Shown here piece after piece: positions 1 to 10,598 of a stretch of 27,207 nt of DNA; positions within the stretch are counted from its first letter, which is position 1; each line of letters starts with the position of its first letter. The translations under genes and the position numbers were made by a program. The DNA is from Mucidula mucida (taxonomy: Eukaryota > Basidiomycota > Agaricomycetes > Agaricales > Physalacriaceae): NCBI GenBank assembly GCA_015501055.1, contig JADNYV010000460.1, positions 1-27,207 of the forward strand. Direction: 5' to 3'. The notes under the pieces were generated by a model. The model searched no databases. It was given only the letters and a program-made list of their open reading frames with translations, and had not been told where the DNA came from.

Positions 1-490
1 TCGTGCGGGCGCTTTCAAAATCAAACCGAGCATCGTGTCCAACGAGACGAGGAGCCCCAATCCATTGTTCTTGTCTCTTGTTCTCTCGCCCCTGTTTGAA
101 GCTGTGTAAAGCCACATAACGGACCTGCTGGAAGCAACGCACCCGATACTCCGACCTATGTCGAGCCTTTTGTTGCCTGGGCCTAGTGTTGTTACTGTAG
201 AATCACCCGAGTACATTATCATCGATTAATATCCAAGTGATTCGGATGTATTTTTTGAGCATTGACAAGATGATAACAACAAGAGTGGGATAGCAAGCCA
301 ATGAGTGACTGGTGATACATATGGGACTTCAATAAGGCATAACAGAGATAAAGATGATGTGCGGAAAGCCGAGAAAGTTATATCCTCCTCGGACTGTGGG
401 CGGCGGAAGCGCCGATATACGGGAAGTCTTCAAAGCGCTTCCCATGTTCGTCACGTTCAACGCTCCTCGCCGGAAGGGATCAAACAGATA
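1..490. other. no gene recognised (left edge)
   Basis: I see no recognisable coding signal here. The 3' tail of the kinase pseudogene on the minus strand may extend into the right part: after an intron-like GTGAGT...CAG gap near 515-563 there is a further open minus-strand frame down to about 329, but the splice does not join in frame. Confidence 0.5.
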
Positions 491-494
491 AGCA

Positions 495-1652
495 TCCATG
501 TCCGAATGCAACTCAAAAACTGGGCAATTCGTAAGCTTTGTGAATACGAAAGCGCAGTCAAACTCACGATGTATCATCATCATCGCCTTCCAGCGTTGGA
601 ATATACGGTGGCTGTGTCATCCCGGCTTCCACGGCTCTCCAATCGACCTTCTCGAACCAAAGGTGCGTACGAATATCATTCACCCCGCCTGGGCCGTTAC
701 CAAGTCTCCGTTTCGGGTAGATGCACATAAGGTTGGTGATGAGGAGCTGGGCTAGGGGTGAGACGACATCGGTGGGCGGCCATTTTGAATTGGGGCCCCG
801 CGAGGATGTCGTCGGATAGGGCGTTGAGCTGAGCGTCGGCGTGCGCGAAATCGACGCCGGGGATATGGTATGGTGTGCTACCAACAAGGAGCTCGTACAC
901 GAAGGACACCAAATGAATAATAGTCCACGGAGTTCGTAGATTTTTCCCAAAAGGATCTGTCGAGATAGTAAGTGTTTGCTGCACCAAGTCGAAGGGAAGC
1001 ATAACCTACCTCTGGAGCCATGTACTCAGGCGTGCCAACGAGTAAATCAGAATACGGCCTGCGGCTGGCCAAGCCAAAGTCTGCGAGCTTGATGTGCCCG
1101 TCGCGTCCGAATGAGGATATTGTCAGTTCAAGTCGCGATACATGATCTTGTGGATATGCTAAGAAGACGAGCCCTAAAAAACCTCGCATAGGTAAACCTC
1201 GCTTCGGCTTTTGAGAAATCGCTGCGAAGATGTTAGTACATAGCACGGCAAAAGACTGACGGAACCTACACCAGCATCTCTCAGGAGCGTGTAGAGCTCG
1301 CCTCCAGGAACATATTCCATCACCATATACAAATTTACGAGTCCTGGAAGATCTCCGATAACTCGAACGAACGGGCGCTCTCATTAGGCCCGAATCAAAG
1401 AGAGATCGCGGCCTCGTTGTTCGTATGGGTGATTTCATTTCTTGTGTATGACGCGACTCTTCTTGATTGTCTTGATAGCGTAGCAGTTCCCGTCATCCAG
1501 ACTGCGCACTAGTAAACAAACATAAGCGCTGGCGCAAGAAACCTGAGCGATGAAACTCACCAAGCTGCACCCGTCCGAAGGCGCCTGCGGCCGATGGTGC
1601 TCTTCCATTGATATCTCAAAAGTCGGTTGTCCGGGAGCGTGCGCGGCTTGAC
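495..1652 (-). pseudogene. PKA-like AGC protein kinase, frameshifted pseudogene
   Basis: The minus strand carries pieces of an AGC-family Ser/Thr kinase in the right order: a glycine-loop remnant (GAFGRVQLV, ~1560-1590), the ATP-binding lysine in CYAIKTIKKSRV (~1465), the hinge (MVMEYVPGGEL, ~1310), YRDL of the catalytic loop (~1130), DFGLA (~1075), GTPEYMAPE (~1020), VDYYSFGVL (~910), YELLVG (~890), and the RRLGNG...NDI.....WF...DW segment with PPYIPTLEG (~600-700) typical of the PKA C-terminal lobe. Several GT-AG introns of 50-60 nt can be placed. Even after splicing the frame breaks at about 1588-1592, 1408-1418, 1368-1376, 1121-1136 (the K and E after the RDL are lost), 902 (one extra T on the sense strand) and 796-799 (one extra G). 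The Thr position of the activation loop is also not conserved. The family match is firm and the substrate is unknown. The start and last exon are unresolved. Confidence 0.85.
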
Positions 1653-1654
1653 TG

Positions 1655-2970
1655 TCGTTAAATTGAATTTCTTCTTATTGTTGCGGGTAATTTATGAAAG
1701 TTGGCGGGGTCGGACACGAAGGATTCCCATGAGTAACATTCGACGGGAGAGGGAGTGCCTGGAGTGTCTGGCCCGCCGGTGTCGAGGATTATATCGACCA
1801 AGCCTAAATGCTGAAGAGATAACTTCATCGTTGTATATCTGTAATGATTATTCAGACTTCAATGCCGGGAGTTGGTTTCAGAGAGTGTGAAATGGTACTC
1901 ACAAAGAGTCTTGAGCGGTAGCGGCGGTGATGGCAATGAGGGCAATGAGAAAATGTCGCTAGAGAAGTGGTGTGAACAAGGAGGTGAGGAGCGACAAAGC
2001 GATTGTCCGACTCTTTGTCCTTTTTAACCTGGCGATCGCAGCTTACGTGGACGTGGATTTCCTCTACTGTTATGGCGTCCACACGGCGGAAATAACAGCA
2101 CTTAGAAGCGTGATGTGGCCAGTGTGATGTGGACCATCCCTGAATTCCCATATTCAGCTCTGCCTCATAATGTGCACTGTGGCCCATTGATCGTATCAGC
2201 ACAAACAAAGTTTGTTTATTGTGACAGACTCACGTTCCACATATCCCAATCCACGTCGCTATCAAGTGGTAAATGGATGACACGTCGATGGGGTAGGCGT
2301 AAACAACCGTCACAGTAAACAATGATCATTGATTGAACCAAACAGTTTAGAGCATGCACGTTAACGCGTCGTCCTTGTACCGATGTAGCCAACATTCAAT
2401 CCCGCCATCAAAAACTAGCGCCTTGCTTTATCCGCCGAAACACCCTGTTCAACCAACACGTCCTGGAACCACGACGATACACGTGCAGCCCTGCTTGTAG
2501 CCGATCAGCTCTGGCAGTGGAAAACTACCTCTTTGAAATCGGAACAAGGCTGGGGAGCGTCGTTGGAACGTATTTGCAGCAAAAATTATTCTATCGATGG
2601 ATCAGTCGAAAATCTGCAGAACAATGACTTTGATCACCTCGAAGCCCCGGCCCGAGGTCCACAGGATCCTTATCTCCTGCTCCAAGGTGCGTGTGCAGGT
2701 CCTCCGTCAGTGGACGAGGTGAGTGCGAGAAAGGATGCGTACCGGGATCTTGCTGATCATTCTGCTCATGCCAGTAAATGAGGAACTCGTCTCATCGGTC
2801 AGACGATATCCAATCGTGAAGCAGTGTGATGAAAAGGAAGTCAAGAGAAGCTCGTTCACGTGATTCGATTACAGGTCGAATAGTTGTCATTTTCGCGTTT
2901 TGATACTGCACCGGCATAATGCCCGAAGTGTTTTAATTGCATGACTACATCTAGCTATCAATATGTTTTA
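1655..2970. other. 1.3-kb gap between two minus-strand genes, no gene recognised
   Basis: The left part should hold the promoter of the kinase pseudogene. A plus-strand open frame of 82 codons (2533-2781) has no recognisable family and no convincing splice context, so it is not called. A GTTTGTTTATTGT stretch at ~2211 also occurs at ~22977; it resembles a forkhead-type site but could be chance. Confidence 0.4.
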
Positions 2971-5900
2971 TCAACCTCGAAGTTCCTCCCAGCCTGGAGC
3001 AGCGACAACGTCCACAGTCGCTTTCTTGCTCGAAGAGAACACCCCAATGCTGCTTAGTTCAAATTTGCTAAGCTTTGCACCCGTCGAATCTAGAACGTGA
3101 AATCAGCCGTTGCAGTACAGAGTTCAAAACTGGATACGCACTAAGAGCCCAGAATGATATTAAGACATCGTTCGTCCCGTGATGATTTATAATTCCTTCG
3201 GGAATCGGATAGCTAGTTTGAGGTCCCAGCGTCGACAAGAAACTGTTACAGCATGAGCAATTAGTGTGATACAGAACAACCACGTGGAAGTACGTACCGT
3301 CCAAACTGCCACCCATTCACAAAGATCAGAACGCGATGAGGAGCCTCACTATCAAGGGCAAACTCAAATCCCAGCGGAATGTCAGACCCGACGGGTAGGT
3401 CGAGATCAAATGTCGTCCGATAGGCGGTTACACCAGCACTGGATGTGCCATCATACGGCGTGCAGGATTGATTCCATGAAGACGCATCGTATCCAGGGAG
3501 ATGAGCACCTATGGAATACTCTCAGAAAACGAAGAAGTTCGAGAGGACGGACGAACCAACACGTTCAAACCACCAGCCGCCTTCGTTGTACGGACCACGC
3601 ACGTAATCAGGTGCGTGTTCGCCACCAACGTCTAGGCACTCATGAGAAACATGTATATCGTTCACAACACAACTCACTGCCGGCCACTTTCCAGACAGTA
3701 AAGTCCAAGGAACCATCTTTAGAGAGAAGAGTGTATCCTCTGATTCCTCTTGGAGTCTTGAACTCATCGTCGACATTGTCTGATATCACAGTAAGCACCG
3801 AACAGTCACCTTCAAGAAAGCCGCAGACATACAATCCTGATTGAGCCCCGTTGAGTCGTGGATGATTGTCAGAACTAAACTCCGTCAGCGTTTGGCCTAG
3901 TCCGAAGAACATTCTCACTGTTGTCGCCTTCAACGAGCTGGTCGGAAGTAAAGTTGAATACAGGCTCCAGGATGTCGACACCCTGTTGACTATGGGACGA
4001 GCCTTGACCAGAGCCCAAGAAGTGTCCATTGATAAACGCAGAATACGCGAAAGAAAACCCTCTGAAGTGCTATAAGAACGATACATTTATACAGGGGCGA
4101 CGTACCCTTGTATAGCGAGTGAAACGCCAGTCGCATTCCCAGCAAAATGCCCTCTCCATACCCAATCCCCAGAGTGGAAACCATATCTATCCGTTCCAGT
4201 GAGCGTGCCATTCACGAAGCTCCACGTGGATTACTCACTCGCCAGCGTACAAAACATACTACCGAGTGGCATCAAGTACCGCTTGAACTTGTTTAAGAAG
4301 ATGCTCACCTTTCCAGCAAAAGGCTGCTGCGCCTTAAAGTCGACGTCTTGTTCGCCACGACCCAATCCGAATCATCAAAGTCTAATGCCAATTCAGGCAG
4401 AGAATCCGCACAGGCCCATTCGACGTTCGTCATGACCGGCAGTGTCACATCGCTCAACGCATCCGGCATCGTAACCACACCGCTTAAAGTTCCAATCTCC
4501 GTCTTCTCAATAGCGACAGGCACCCTATTCCAGGTAATGGAGGTGTACTCCGAGGAGGCGAAGATGTCCAGCGTCGTGGTATCATTGAGATCGCCCGCAA
4601 GGTTCAGCGTTGAGCCTTCGACGGAGGCAGAGCGAAGGAGGTATGGGCCACGGACCCATACGGCGGGGATATCAGCCGCCATGTCGTATGGAGCGCTAGG
4701 ATCTATGTGGTATACCCAGATGCTTCCGGCGGTTTTTTTGTCCGCAACGACGATGCGCGTGTTGCCAACGGTGAAGACGGTGATGCCTGAAGGGCTACCG
4801 GAGATGGTGAACACCTAGAAAGTGTGTCATTAGACCGGCGCGGTATTTATAAGGAGTCACCCACTCCGTCCGAGGCAGCGATATCCAGACTTGAGGTTGG
4901 CGTAACGGTCGGGGTACCTGTTCCTTCAAAGGCGATCTCGACGTATTGACCCTCTAGAGCGTAAAGTACAATTGTGTCCACCTGTGAGGAAGACGTGTCA
5001 ATGATGATGCTCGCCATTCAAGTTTACTCTGGAAACTTACCCCGTCGAAGGTAGTCCAGGTCAAGACCTTTAATGCATGTAAATGTCTTCCCTTCGCGCC
5101 TGAATCGAAAACGAATCTCACCTCAGCGGTCGTATAACTCAACACAGAGTTTCCGAATGGATAGTCCGTCACGATGATCTTTGACTCCCTCCCCGCGAGC
5201 GTAATAACACCGCCCTTTGGGATCTCAATTTCTCCCTCCAAGGACGTGTTGACCTTCAAAGTGAGATCCGTGTCCTCGAGGGTCACCACCGAAGCCTGCC
5301 GAACAAAGTAAAAGTTCGCGTCCGACTCAGGAGAGTGCAAATGGGTCGTGTAAATTCCGCTGGAGTTGGTGACTCCGAGGCGGCCAGCAACGAGGTAGTC
5401 GGGAGACGCGTGGAGAAAGTAAGCTTGAAGTTTCAACTCGTCCATTTTCGGCGTGAGGATGCGGTCTTCGCTGATCGCCTGTGTTGGGGGTTATTCACAT
5501 CACAGACGGAACTCGAGAAGACGTACAGCGCCATAACTAGATTATCAAGCAAGAGTTAAAGGAAGATCTTAGATGAGCGAGATGCACGTACTCGTAACTC
5601 GAATAGATTGTGTGGGTGTGCATGTTACCCCAATTCGTCCCGCCTGACATGAAATCAGTCATGGGTAGTTCGTTGAGAAGCGTGCTTACCGTAAGTCATG
5701 TAAAGATTTTGAATCGTAGTCCCCGCCGCGTAGTTATTCTATGCGCCGATGTGAGATCAGACAACGTGTATATGGACACTAGCGAGCTACCTTGTAAAAG
5801 ACCTATCACAATGCTCATCAGTATCTGCGACACTTTTATAGAACGACGGACTAACGTTGACAAATTGCTCGTTAATCAGCTTATAACACTCCTCGTATCC

Positions 5901-7508
5901 CGGACCAGACCAGTAAGAGAAGGCGCCGCCTACCGGCACACGTCAGCCTGGTAATTGTGGTGTTTGAGCGCAACGCACCTTGCCACTCGAACAGTGCTAA
6001 TGGTTCAGCGGGGTTCAACCTCTGATGGTTACTGTCGTGTGCTGCACAAAGATCATGAAGACGAGGCATCAGGCGCAGATAATTGATCCACAAACCGGTA
6101 GATAACTCAGTCCATTTTGTGGGATTATCACAGTCGAAGCCTTGTGGGTATCCGTCCCAGCCATACCTACGAGCATCAGCAGAGAATCAATTCGTTGAAA
6201 CCGGTACTTACAAATCAACTTTGCCTAGGCCAGCTTCGGAGAACTGCGCGCCCGCATTCTTGTCGTTGTGGATTGTGGGTATCTTTGTGAGTCCATTCGC
6301 GCGATACGTGTCGATGATGTCTTGCATGTGCTCACTTAGGCCGGGTATGCCCAAGCTCTCGCTGGTGAAATATTCGTTCTCGCTTTGAATGGCTAGAAGA
6401 TTGTACGATCAGCATGCTGTCGCCAAGGAAAGCATGTCAGTTACTGACCAATGACAGGTCCTTCAGGGTACTGAACTTGTTTCGTTTCAACGAACACAAG
6501 AAGGATGTAGCATAGAGACGAACCTGATATGGCGCCAAGACCTGAGAGAATTTTTCGATGCTACATGAATCTTTAGCACAGATTTCTCTGGAAGGGCGCG
6601 ACGCACTAAGGTAGCCACGCCTGTCGATAATCACTCGCGTTCGTCCTAGCAAGTCCTTCGAGATTCGAGACCCATCCGGGTATGCCGCCTACGCGTACCA
6701 TCAGCTGACTACCGAGTGCGCCGAAGAAAATAATAGACCTCCAGCAGTCTCCGCATTGACATAAGGTCTGTTGTGCAATCAGTATCCCATCCAGGGAGAG
6801 CGAACTTGACGCGTACCCAGGGCGGACGATAACTAGAATTCCGACTGCTTTACAGACATCGAGAAAGGCGGCCAGATCATTGTGTTCGGTCAAGCGTACT
6901 TCTTCTGCGTTGGGTGCGGACAGACCCCAGTGCCCTACAATTATGTTAGGATGCGCTAAAAGCAGAAGGACGACGGTAACCCACAATACACGGAGACAGC
7001 ATTGAAGCCCGCGGACTACGTCGCGTCAGATAAGATGCATGTGAGCATAGCGGGGAGTCAACAGACCTTGAATCTGAGGATAGTCAGGAAGGATTGAGCA
7101 ATGTTGGCGCGCGCTGAAACTTACTTTTCCATTACGTCCCACCAGAGCTCTGGAGCTGGGAGGCGGAATGGGTGGAACTCTCCGGAGAACACCATGAGAC
7201 GCTATGGCCAAAGTCGGATACGGGACGAGTCGTAGATATGATAGTGCACACCTTTCCATCGAGGAGGAGTGAGTGTTGGTCGAGGGTTACCGCGGCGGTT
7301 GATTGTCCATTGTAGAAGTTTGCTATATGTCAGGAACAACCTTAGTACCCGCCAAAGGTGAATAAGAACGCAAAAAGGACGTACGCGATCCGACTGGCAA
7401 GACATACTTCGAACTCTCATCCTCCGTAGACTGACGCCCAACAAAATGCGCATGAATGAAACTTATGGCTGCTAGTAGCGCCGCGGGGAGAAGGAAGGAC
7501 TTCTTCAT
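2971..7508 (-). CDS. secreted GH35 beta-galactosidase, ~30 exons, one probable frame break
   Basis: Hydrolyses terminal beta-galactosides; probably secreted, since the N-terminus is a signal peptide (MKKSFLLPAALLAAISFIHA). Family blocks after splicing, in order: SGEFHPFRLPAPELWW (~7170), HWGLSAPN, PYVNAE, GGIPGW, IQSENEYF with the acid/base Glu (~6375), YGWDGYPQGFDCDNP, LFEWQ-GGAFSYW with the nucleophile Glu (~5960/5920), YMTYGGTNWG, RESKIIVTDYPFG, then the C-terminal jelly-roll blocks GPYLLRSA, DDSDWVVAN, GFHSGD, SAFINGHFLG, FKTPRGI, GPYNEGGWW, GPQTSYPIPEGI and a TGA at 2971. About 29 introns of ~50 nt fit. Exons of 7, 12 and 10 nt lie at 7057-7063, 5791-5802 and 5527-5536. Two joins are imperfect: around 4331-4341 one base seems missing, and exon 1 joins exon 2 in frame only with a weak GTTCGA donor. 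If the 4335 break is real the protein loses its C-terminal third. Confidence 0.93.
5527..5536 (-). other. 10-nt microexon of the GH35 gene
   Basis: TTATGGCGCT lies between introns ending CTAG and starting GTACGT. It completes the SSY-DYGA-AISED segment, equal to the TSYDYGAPI block of GH35 enzymes. Confidence 0.75.
5791..5802 (-). other. 12-nt microexon of the GH35 gene
   Basis: GTCTTTTACAAG (VFYK) lies between a GTTAGT...TAG and a GTAGCT...TAG intron, each with a CTGAT branch point. It joins NEQFVN to NNYAAG and gives the conserved VFYKNN block; without it the flanking frames do not meet. Confidence 0.8.
7057..7063 (-). other. 7-nt microexon of the GH35 gene
   Basis: ATTCAAG on the minus strand sits between two introns that both begin with GT, end with AG and carry a CTGAC branch point. 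Including it restores the frame: EK|FK|SAGFNAVSVY, matching the usual EKVKAAGFN-type segment of GH35 proteins. Confidence 0.75.
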
Positions 7509-7538
7509 CGTCCCGGAACCGTAAACTCCGTTCCTCTG

Positions 7539-7546
7539 CCTTTATG
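7539..7546 (-). promoter_or_regulatory. TATA-like box of the GH35 gene
   Basis: The minus strand reads CATAAAGG about 35 nt upstream of the GH35 ATG. The position implies a very short 5' leader. Confidence 0.4.
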
Positions 7547-7781
7547 AGCGGCGAAACATCCTTCTCATCAGACCATCCAGGTCAAAAGCCAGATGATGCC
7601 ACCGGTCCGTGGGAGCGGATGGGGGAGAAGAGGCGAACCCGTGACGACTATGCATGTGCGTCTTGCGCCATGACCCTTGGCGCGTCCAGCGGCATTGACG
7701 TCAAGAACTTGGAAGATATTATGTACGATCCAGCCCTCCGGTGAATCTAGTCTTTTAGGTATGAATCGAGGCGTGTTTACT

Positions 7782-8080
7782 CCAATGAACGTGAATAAAT
7801 GCCGATAACGGGAGGGCGACCTGAAAGAATTGGCGAGAAGGCCCGACGTTCATAGGACCTATAACGCGAGGACCAAAGCGATCTACGGGGACAGAGGCGA
7901 CGGGGAGAGCGGTCGTCTGACGCAGCGGGAGATGGGCTAGCAAACGCTGAGTCCGATATCCTGTTGGGTGGTGAAGAAAGTTATGCACGATTCGTACAAC
8001 GGCTTTGCATGGTAGGAAGTAAACAAGAATGAGGAGCCCGTAAACCCAACCAAACAACGCGTGCGTCATCGTTTTTACTC
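7782..8080 (-). repeat. diverged repeat, copy A
   Basis: Shares two conserved ends with the sequence at 10137-10470, in the same orientation. On the minus strand both start with TAAAA(A/G)CG-ATGACGYACGCGTTRTTTGG (about 8070 here). Both contain CCTATAACGCG and, at the far end, CCAATGAACGTG. The minus-strand frames share RVIGP and HVHW. The middle parts have diverged beyond recognition. An open frame of 104 codons starting with a hydrophobic stretch (MTHALFGWVYGLLILVYFLP) begins at 8069, but whether it is translated is unknown. Confidence 0.55.
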
Positions 8081-8347
8081 AAGGATCTCTTGGCATTCCT
8101 TGTACATCGCATTGCCAATAGCCATCCATCGACAGTATTACATTTATCGACTCTACACGTCCGTCTAGTCGCAGCTACGCTCTCACGATCGTTAACGTCA
8201 GACACCATCCGGATGCACATTCGGCAAAGCCGCATCGAACTAATCGAGGGTTCAAAGCACAAGCGACAACTTGATTTACTAAAAGAAGCACAAGAAAGGA
8301 TACGTATAAATTGGACCGAAATCCCTCTTCTGACGTGACTTAGTTGT

Positions 8348-9035
8348 CTACGCGCTACAGGCCACCTTCTTAGTAGACTCGAGATCATCGGAAAGCTGCC
8401 CAGCTAACTTGCTAGCATCGCTGCATTGCTACGGAAGATGTTATACTCATGTCATAGAGAGAAGAAGCGATCTTACCTTGAATTCGGACACCTTCTTGAA
8501 GAATACAGCCACGTCCCCCTTGTAAGAGTCCTCGATGGACTGCACGTCATTGCACAAAATGTTACCGGCGCCGCCCTCCTTGAATAGTGGCACGACTTGG
8601 TCTATGGACTTGAGGAGAACCTTGATTTGGGGCGCGACCTCGGTGAGTTTACCACAAATGGCAGTGGCATCCGAGGCAGCGGGGACGCAATCCTGATTCG
8701 AGTTTCAGCTATAAGGCGTGCAACCATGAATACAAAAGTACGTGCCTGCGCATCGTTTCCGACGTCCTTCAAAACATGAGCCAAATGCTGAGCCTCATTG
8801 TGGCACGCCTGTCAAGAACAAGGTTAACAAAGGATGATAGTGCGAATACAGGTCCACCTACAAGGCCGTCTGATCGGCTGTGAGACGTCAAAAACTTTTG
8901 CATAGCCGCTTCGACGACATCGACTTGTTTGCCAAGGTCATCGCAGTCTTTAGAGACGGCAGCGCAGCTGTCCTTGGCGATTGCGCCGACGCTCAGTGCG
9001 GAGATAAGGATAAGCGAAATGAAGCGGTAGAGCAT
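8348..9035 (-). CDS. small secreted protein with eight cysteines, four exons
   Basis: Exons 9035-8862, 8808-8746, 8692-8477 and 8428-8348 join entirely in phase 0 and give 177 residues. The N-terminus is a signal peptide (MLYRFISLILISALSVGAIA). The mature part has eight separated cysteines (SCA, DCD, ACH, DCV, ICG, LCN, QCS, ACS) and is otherwise helical and acidic/lysine-rich (e.g. EVAPQIKVLLKSIDQVVPLF). It is not a hydrophobin: there are no CC pairs and the spacing is wrong. Its helical layout vaguely recalls HsbA-type surface-binding proteins, but those normally lack this cysteine set, so I leave it unassigned. The second intron would start with GC (AG|GCACGT), the only donor giving the right phase. 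The upstream ATG at 9080 is rejected because it lies too close to the TATA box. Role unknown; secretion is inferred. Confidence 0.8.
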
Positions 9036-9087
9036 TGCGAATGAAAAGGCGCGTTTGGTGAGTGATTTCGAGTGAATCATTGTCGCC

Positions 9088-9093
9088 TTTATA
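9088..9093 (-). promoter_or_regulatory. TATA box of the 8-Cys secreted protein gene
   Basis: TATAAA on the minus strand (within CATATAAAGG), 53 nt upstream of the ATG at 9035. It supports that start over the in-frame ATG at 9080. Confidence 0.6.
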
Positions 9094-9096
9094 TGA

Positions 9097-9590
9097 TCTG
9101 AAGCAGCGGGTATCCCACGGTGCAATCCATCGTGTGTGACGCCACGCACGGACCATGAAGGTCCCCAGTTCGATGCAAACGACGCGAGAAGCGTCCTATG
9201 CCACAAGAGGAAGTCGGTGACATGCTACTGCTCCACGAGTGTTTCGGAGTGCGAATGAAGGTGTGCGGGTACGCGGATACAAATCAGAACGCACCAGTCA
9301 CGCACCGGGTAGCCCATAAAATGAGACTACTATTGTCGCTTCTGTCAATGCAGGCTGTCGCGTGAGAGGATCGAAGCCAGATACCAGACTAGTCAGTCCC
9401 GGAAAGTACTGATTATATCAATGAATAGGAAGCTCAGTCCTGTACATGACCGTTCATTTCGTCTGCCTTCTAACGATGAACTTCGTTGCGGAATAAGTCT
9501 CAGTGGAACCTCCGACCGCATCGGAAACTGACGAAGATGAGATCATTCAGTACACTGGTAACAAAATCTCTGTGTATCACAACTCCGGTT
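9097..9590. other. no gene recognised
   Basis: Upstream region of the secreted-protein gene and downstream region of the RNase H remnant. Open frames here are short and without family features. Confidence 0.5.
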
Positions 9591-9595
9591 ACAAT

Positions 9596-10080
9596 TCAGT
9601 ATATAGTACACTCTATGTACGGATACAAGACGTCAAAGTAACGGCGACGCCTAAGCGCATCCGCATGGATGTTGCTCTCCCGCCCAACTTTCCAGAACTT
9701 GACATGCAAACCATCCTCCTCCAGCATCTCAATAAGCTGACCCAGCGCCTGGAAATCGGCCTTATTCTCGACCGCACCGCCATTAGCATTCCTCCAACCA
9801 TTCTCCTTCCAAGCGAATACCCACTCTGTCATCGCCCCAACGACGTACTGAGAAACAGCACGATAGTGTTCACCGAGAACACATTCTGCAATAGCAACGA
9901 CACCTTCTTCAGCGCCTTGATAGCCGCCAGAATTTTGGCTCGCTGACTGGTCTGAACCCCATCAATAACCTCTGGGATATTATGCGGAGAGCCGGGTCCG
10001 AAAAAGATGCCGACACCAGCACGAGCAGAGGGGGTACCGGTTCCCGAAAGGCGCCATCGATGAATATAAGGTAGGCGGAA
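9596..10080 (-). pseudogene. RNase HI-type ribonuclease H pseudogene
   Basis: The minus strand encodes, in order, FIDGA (first catalytic Asp, ~10055), GTPSARAGVGIFFGPGSPHNI, QTSQRAKILAAIKAL (~9930), SQYVVGAMTEWVFAWKENGW (~9810) and FWKVGRESNIHADAL (last Asp). This is the RNase HI order (TDGA, QRAEL, TDSQYV, W..NGW, G..GN..AD). It is broken: one base is missing between FIDGAFR and GTGTP (~10045). The catalytic Glu of QRAEL is Lys. A small deletion near 9865 removes the TD before SQYVV and shifts the frame. No start codon is evident. Such an enzyme would cut RNA in RNA:DNA hybrids; this copy cannot. Whether it derives from a cellular gene or a retroelement is undecided. Confidence 0.8.
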
Positions 10081-10136
10081 TCAAAATTGCAACAGTCCGA
10101 GTATCGACAAGCTTCTTAGTGGGCTCGCGCACTAGC

Positions 10137-10470
10137 CCAATGAACGTGCGAAAAAGGCGACGATGGAAACACGAGGTTGGCGGGACTGCGATCTGAGAGG
10201 AACGGAGAAGGCTCCAAGGTTCGAGGGCCTATAACGCGCTCCACTCCACAGTACGAACCGTCCAGCTGGCTAACTTCATTTTTTAGACAATACGATGTCC
10301 GAAGCATTCTTGAGCCAATTTCCGGCTGCACATCGCGCTCCACTGGGATTCTGCACCACACACGAGTATGGTACTCGTTTACAGATTCAGACTTCTTACT
10401 TTCTTGGTCGAGGTACCTGGAAAATCAAACAAGCAACGGCCAAATAACGCGTACGTCATCGCTTTTATTC
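10137..10470 (-). repeat. diverged repeat, copy B
   Basis: Counterpart of the sequence at 7782-8080 in the same orientation. The start blocks (ATGACGTACGCGTTATTTGG at ~10460 on the minus strand) agree at 18 of 20 positions, and a ~90-bp block at the other end (10137-10230) is also alignable. The minus-strand frame here breaks early. The ATGACGT at the start contains a CRE-like core. Confidence 0.55.
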
Positions 10471-10598
10471 ATGCCATCTTCTCTCTTCGTCCTGGCTTGA
10501 ATGAAATTGCCTTCCATTAACAATTTATCTCAATCGAGTCTCTTCTACGTGACCGTAGAGTCTGCGCTGCCTAATATGACGCGCTCAGAGGTAATCAT

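Noticed and set aside
305..1002. Plus- and minus-strand open frames over the kinase C-lobe as separate genes
   Set aside because: They overlap kinase motifs on the minus strand and have no features of their own.
2208..2224. Forkhead-type GTTTGTTTATT sites shared with ~22977
   Set aside because: Short AT-rich motif that can recur by chance; no link to a common gene set.
3266..3844. 192-codon plus-strand frame
   Set aside because: Antisense to the GH35 C-terminal exons.
8348..9035. Hydrophobin
   Set aside because: Eight cysteines are present but there are no CC pairs and the spacing is wrong.
9503..9946. 147-codon plus-strand frame
   Set aside because: Antisense to the RNase H remnant.
10219..10230. 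tRNA B-box-like GGTTCGAGGGCC
   Set aside because: Does not match the B-box consensus and no cloverleaf can be formed around it.
7782..10470. LTR retrotransposon with the two repeats as LTRs and RNase H inside
   Set aside because: The repeats match only at their ends, lack TG...CA term and target duplication, and the interior has an intact intron-bearing secreted-protein gene and no reverse transcriptase or integrase.
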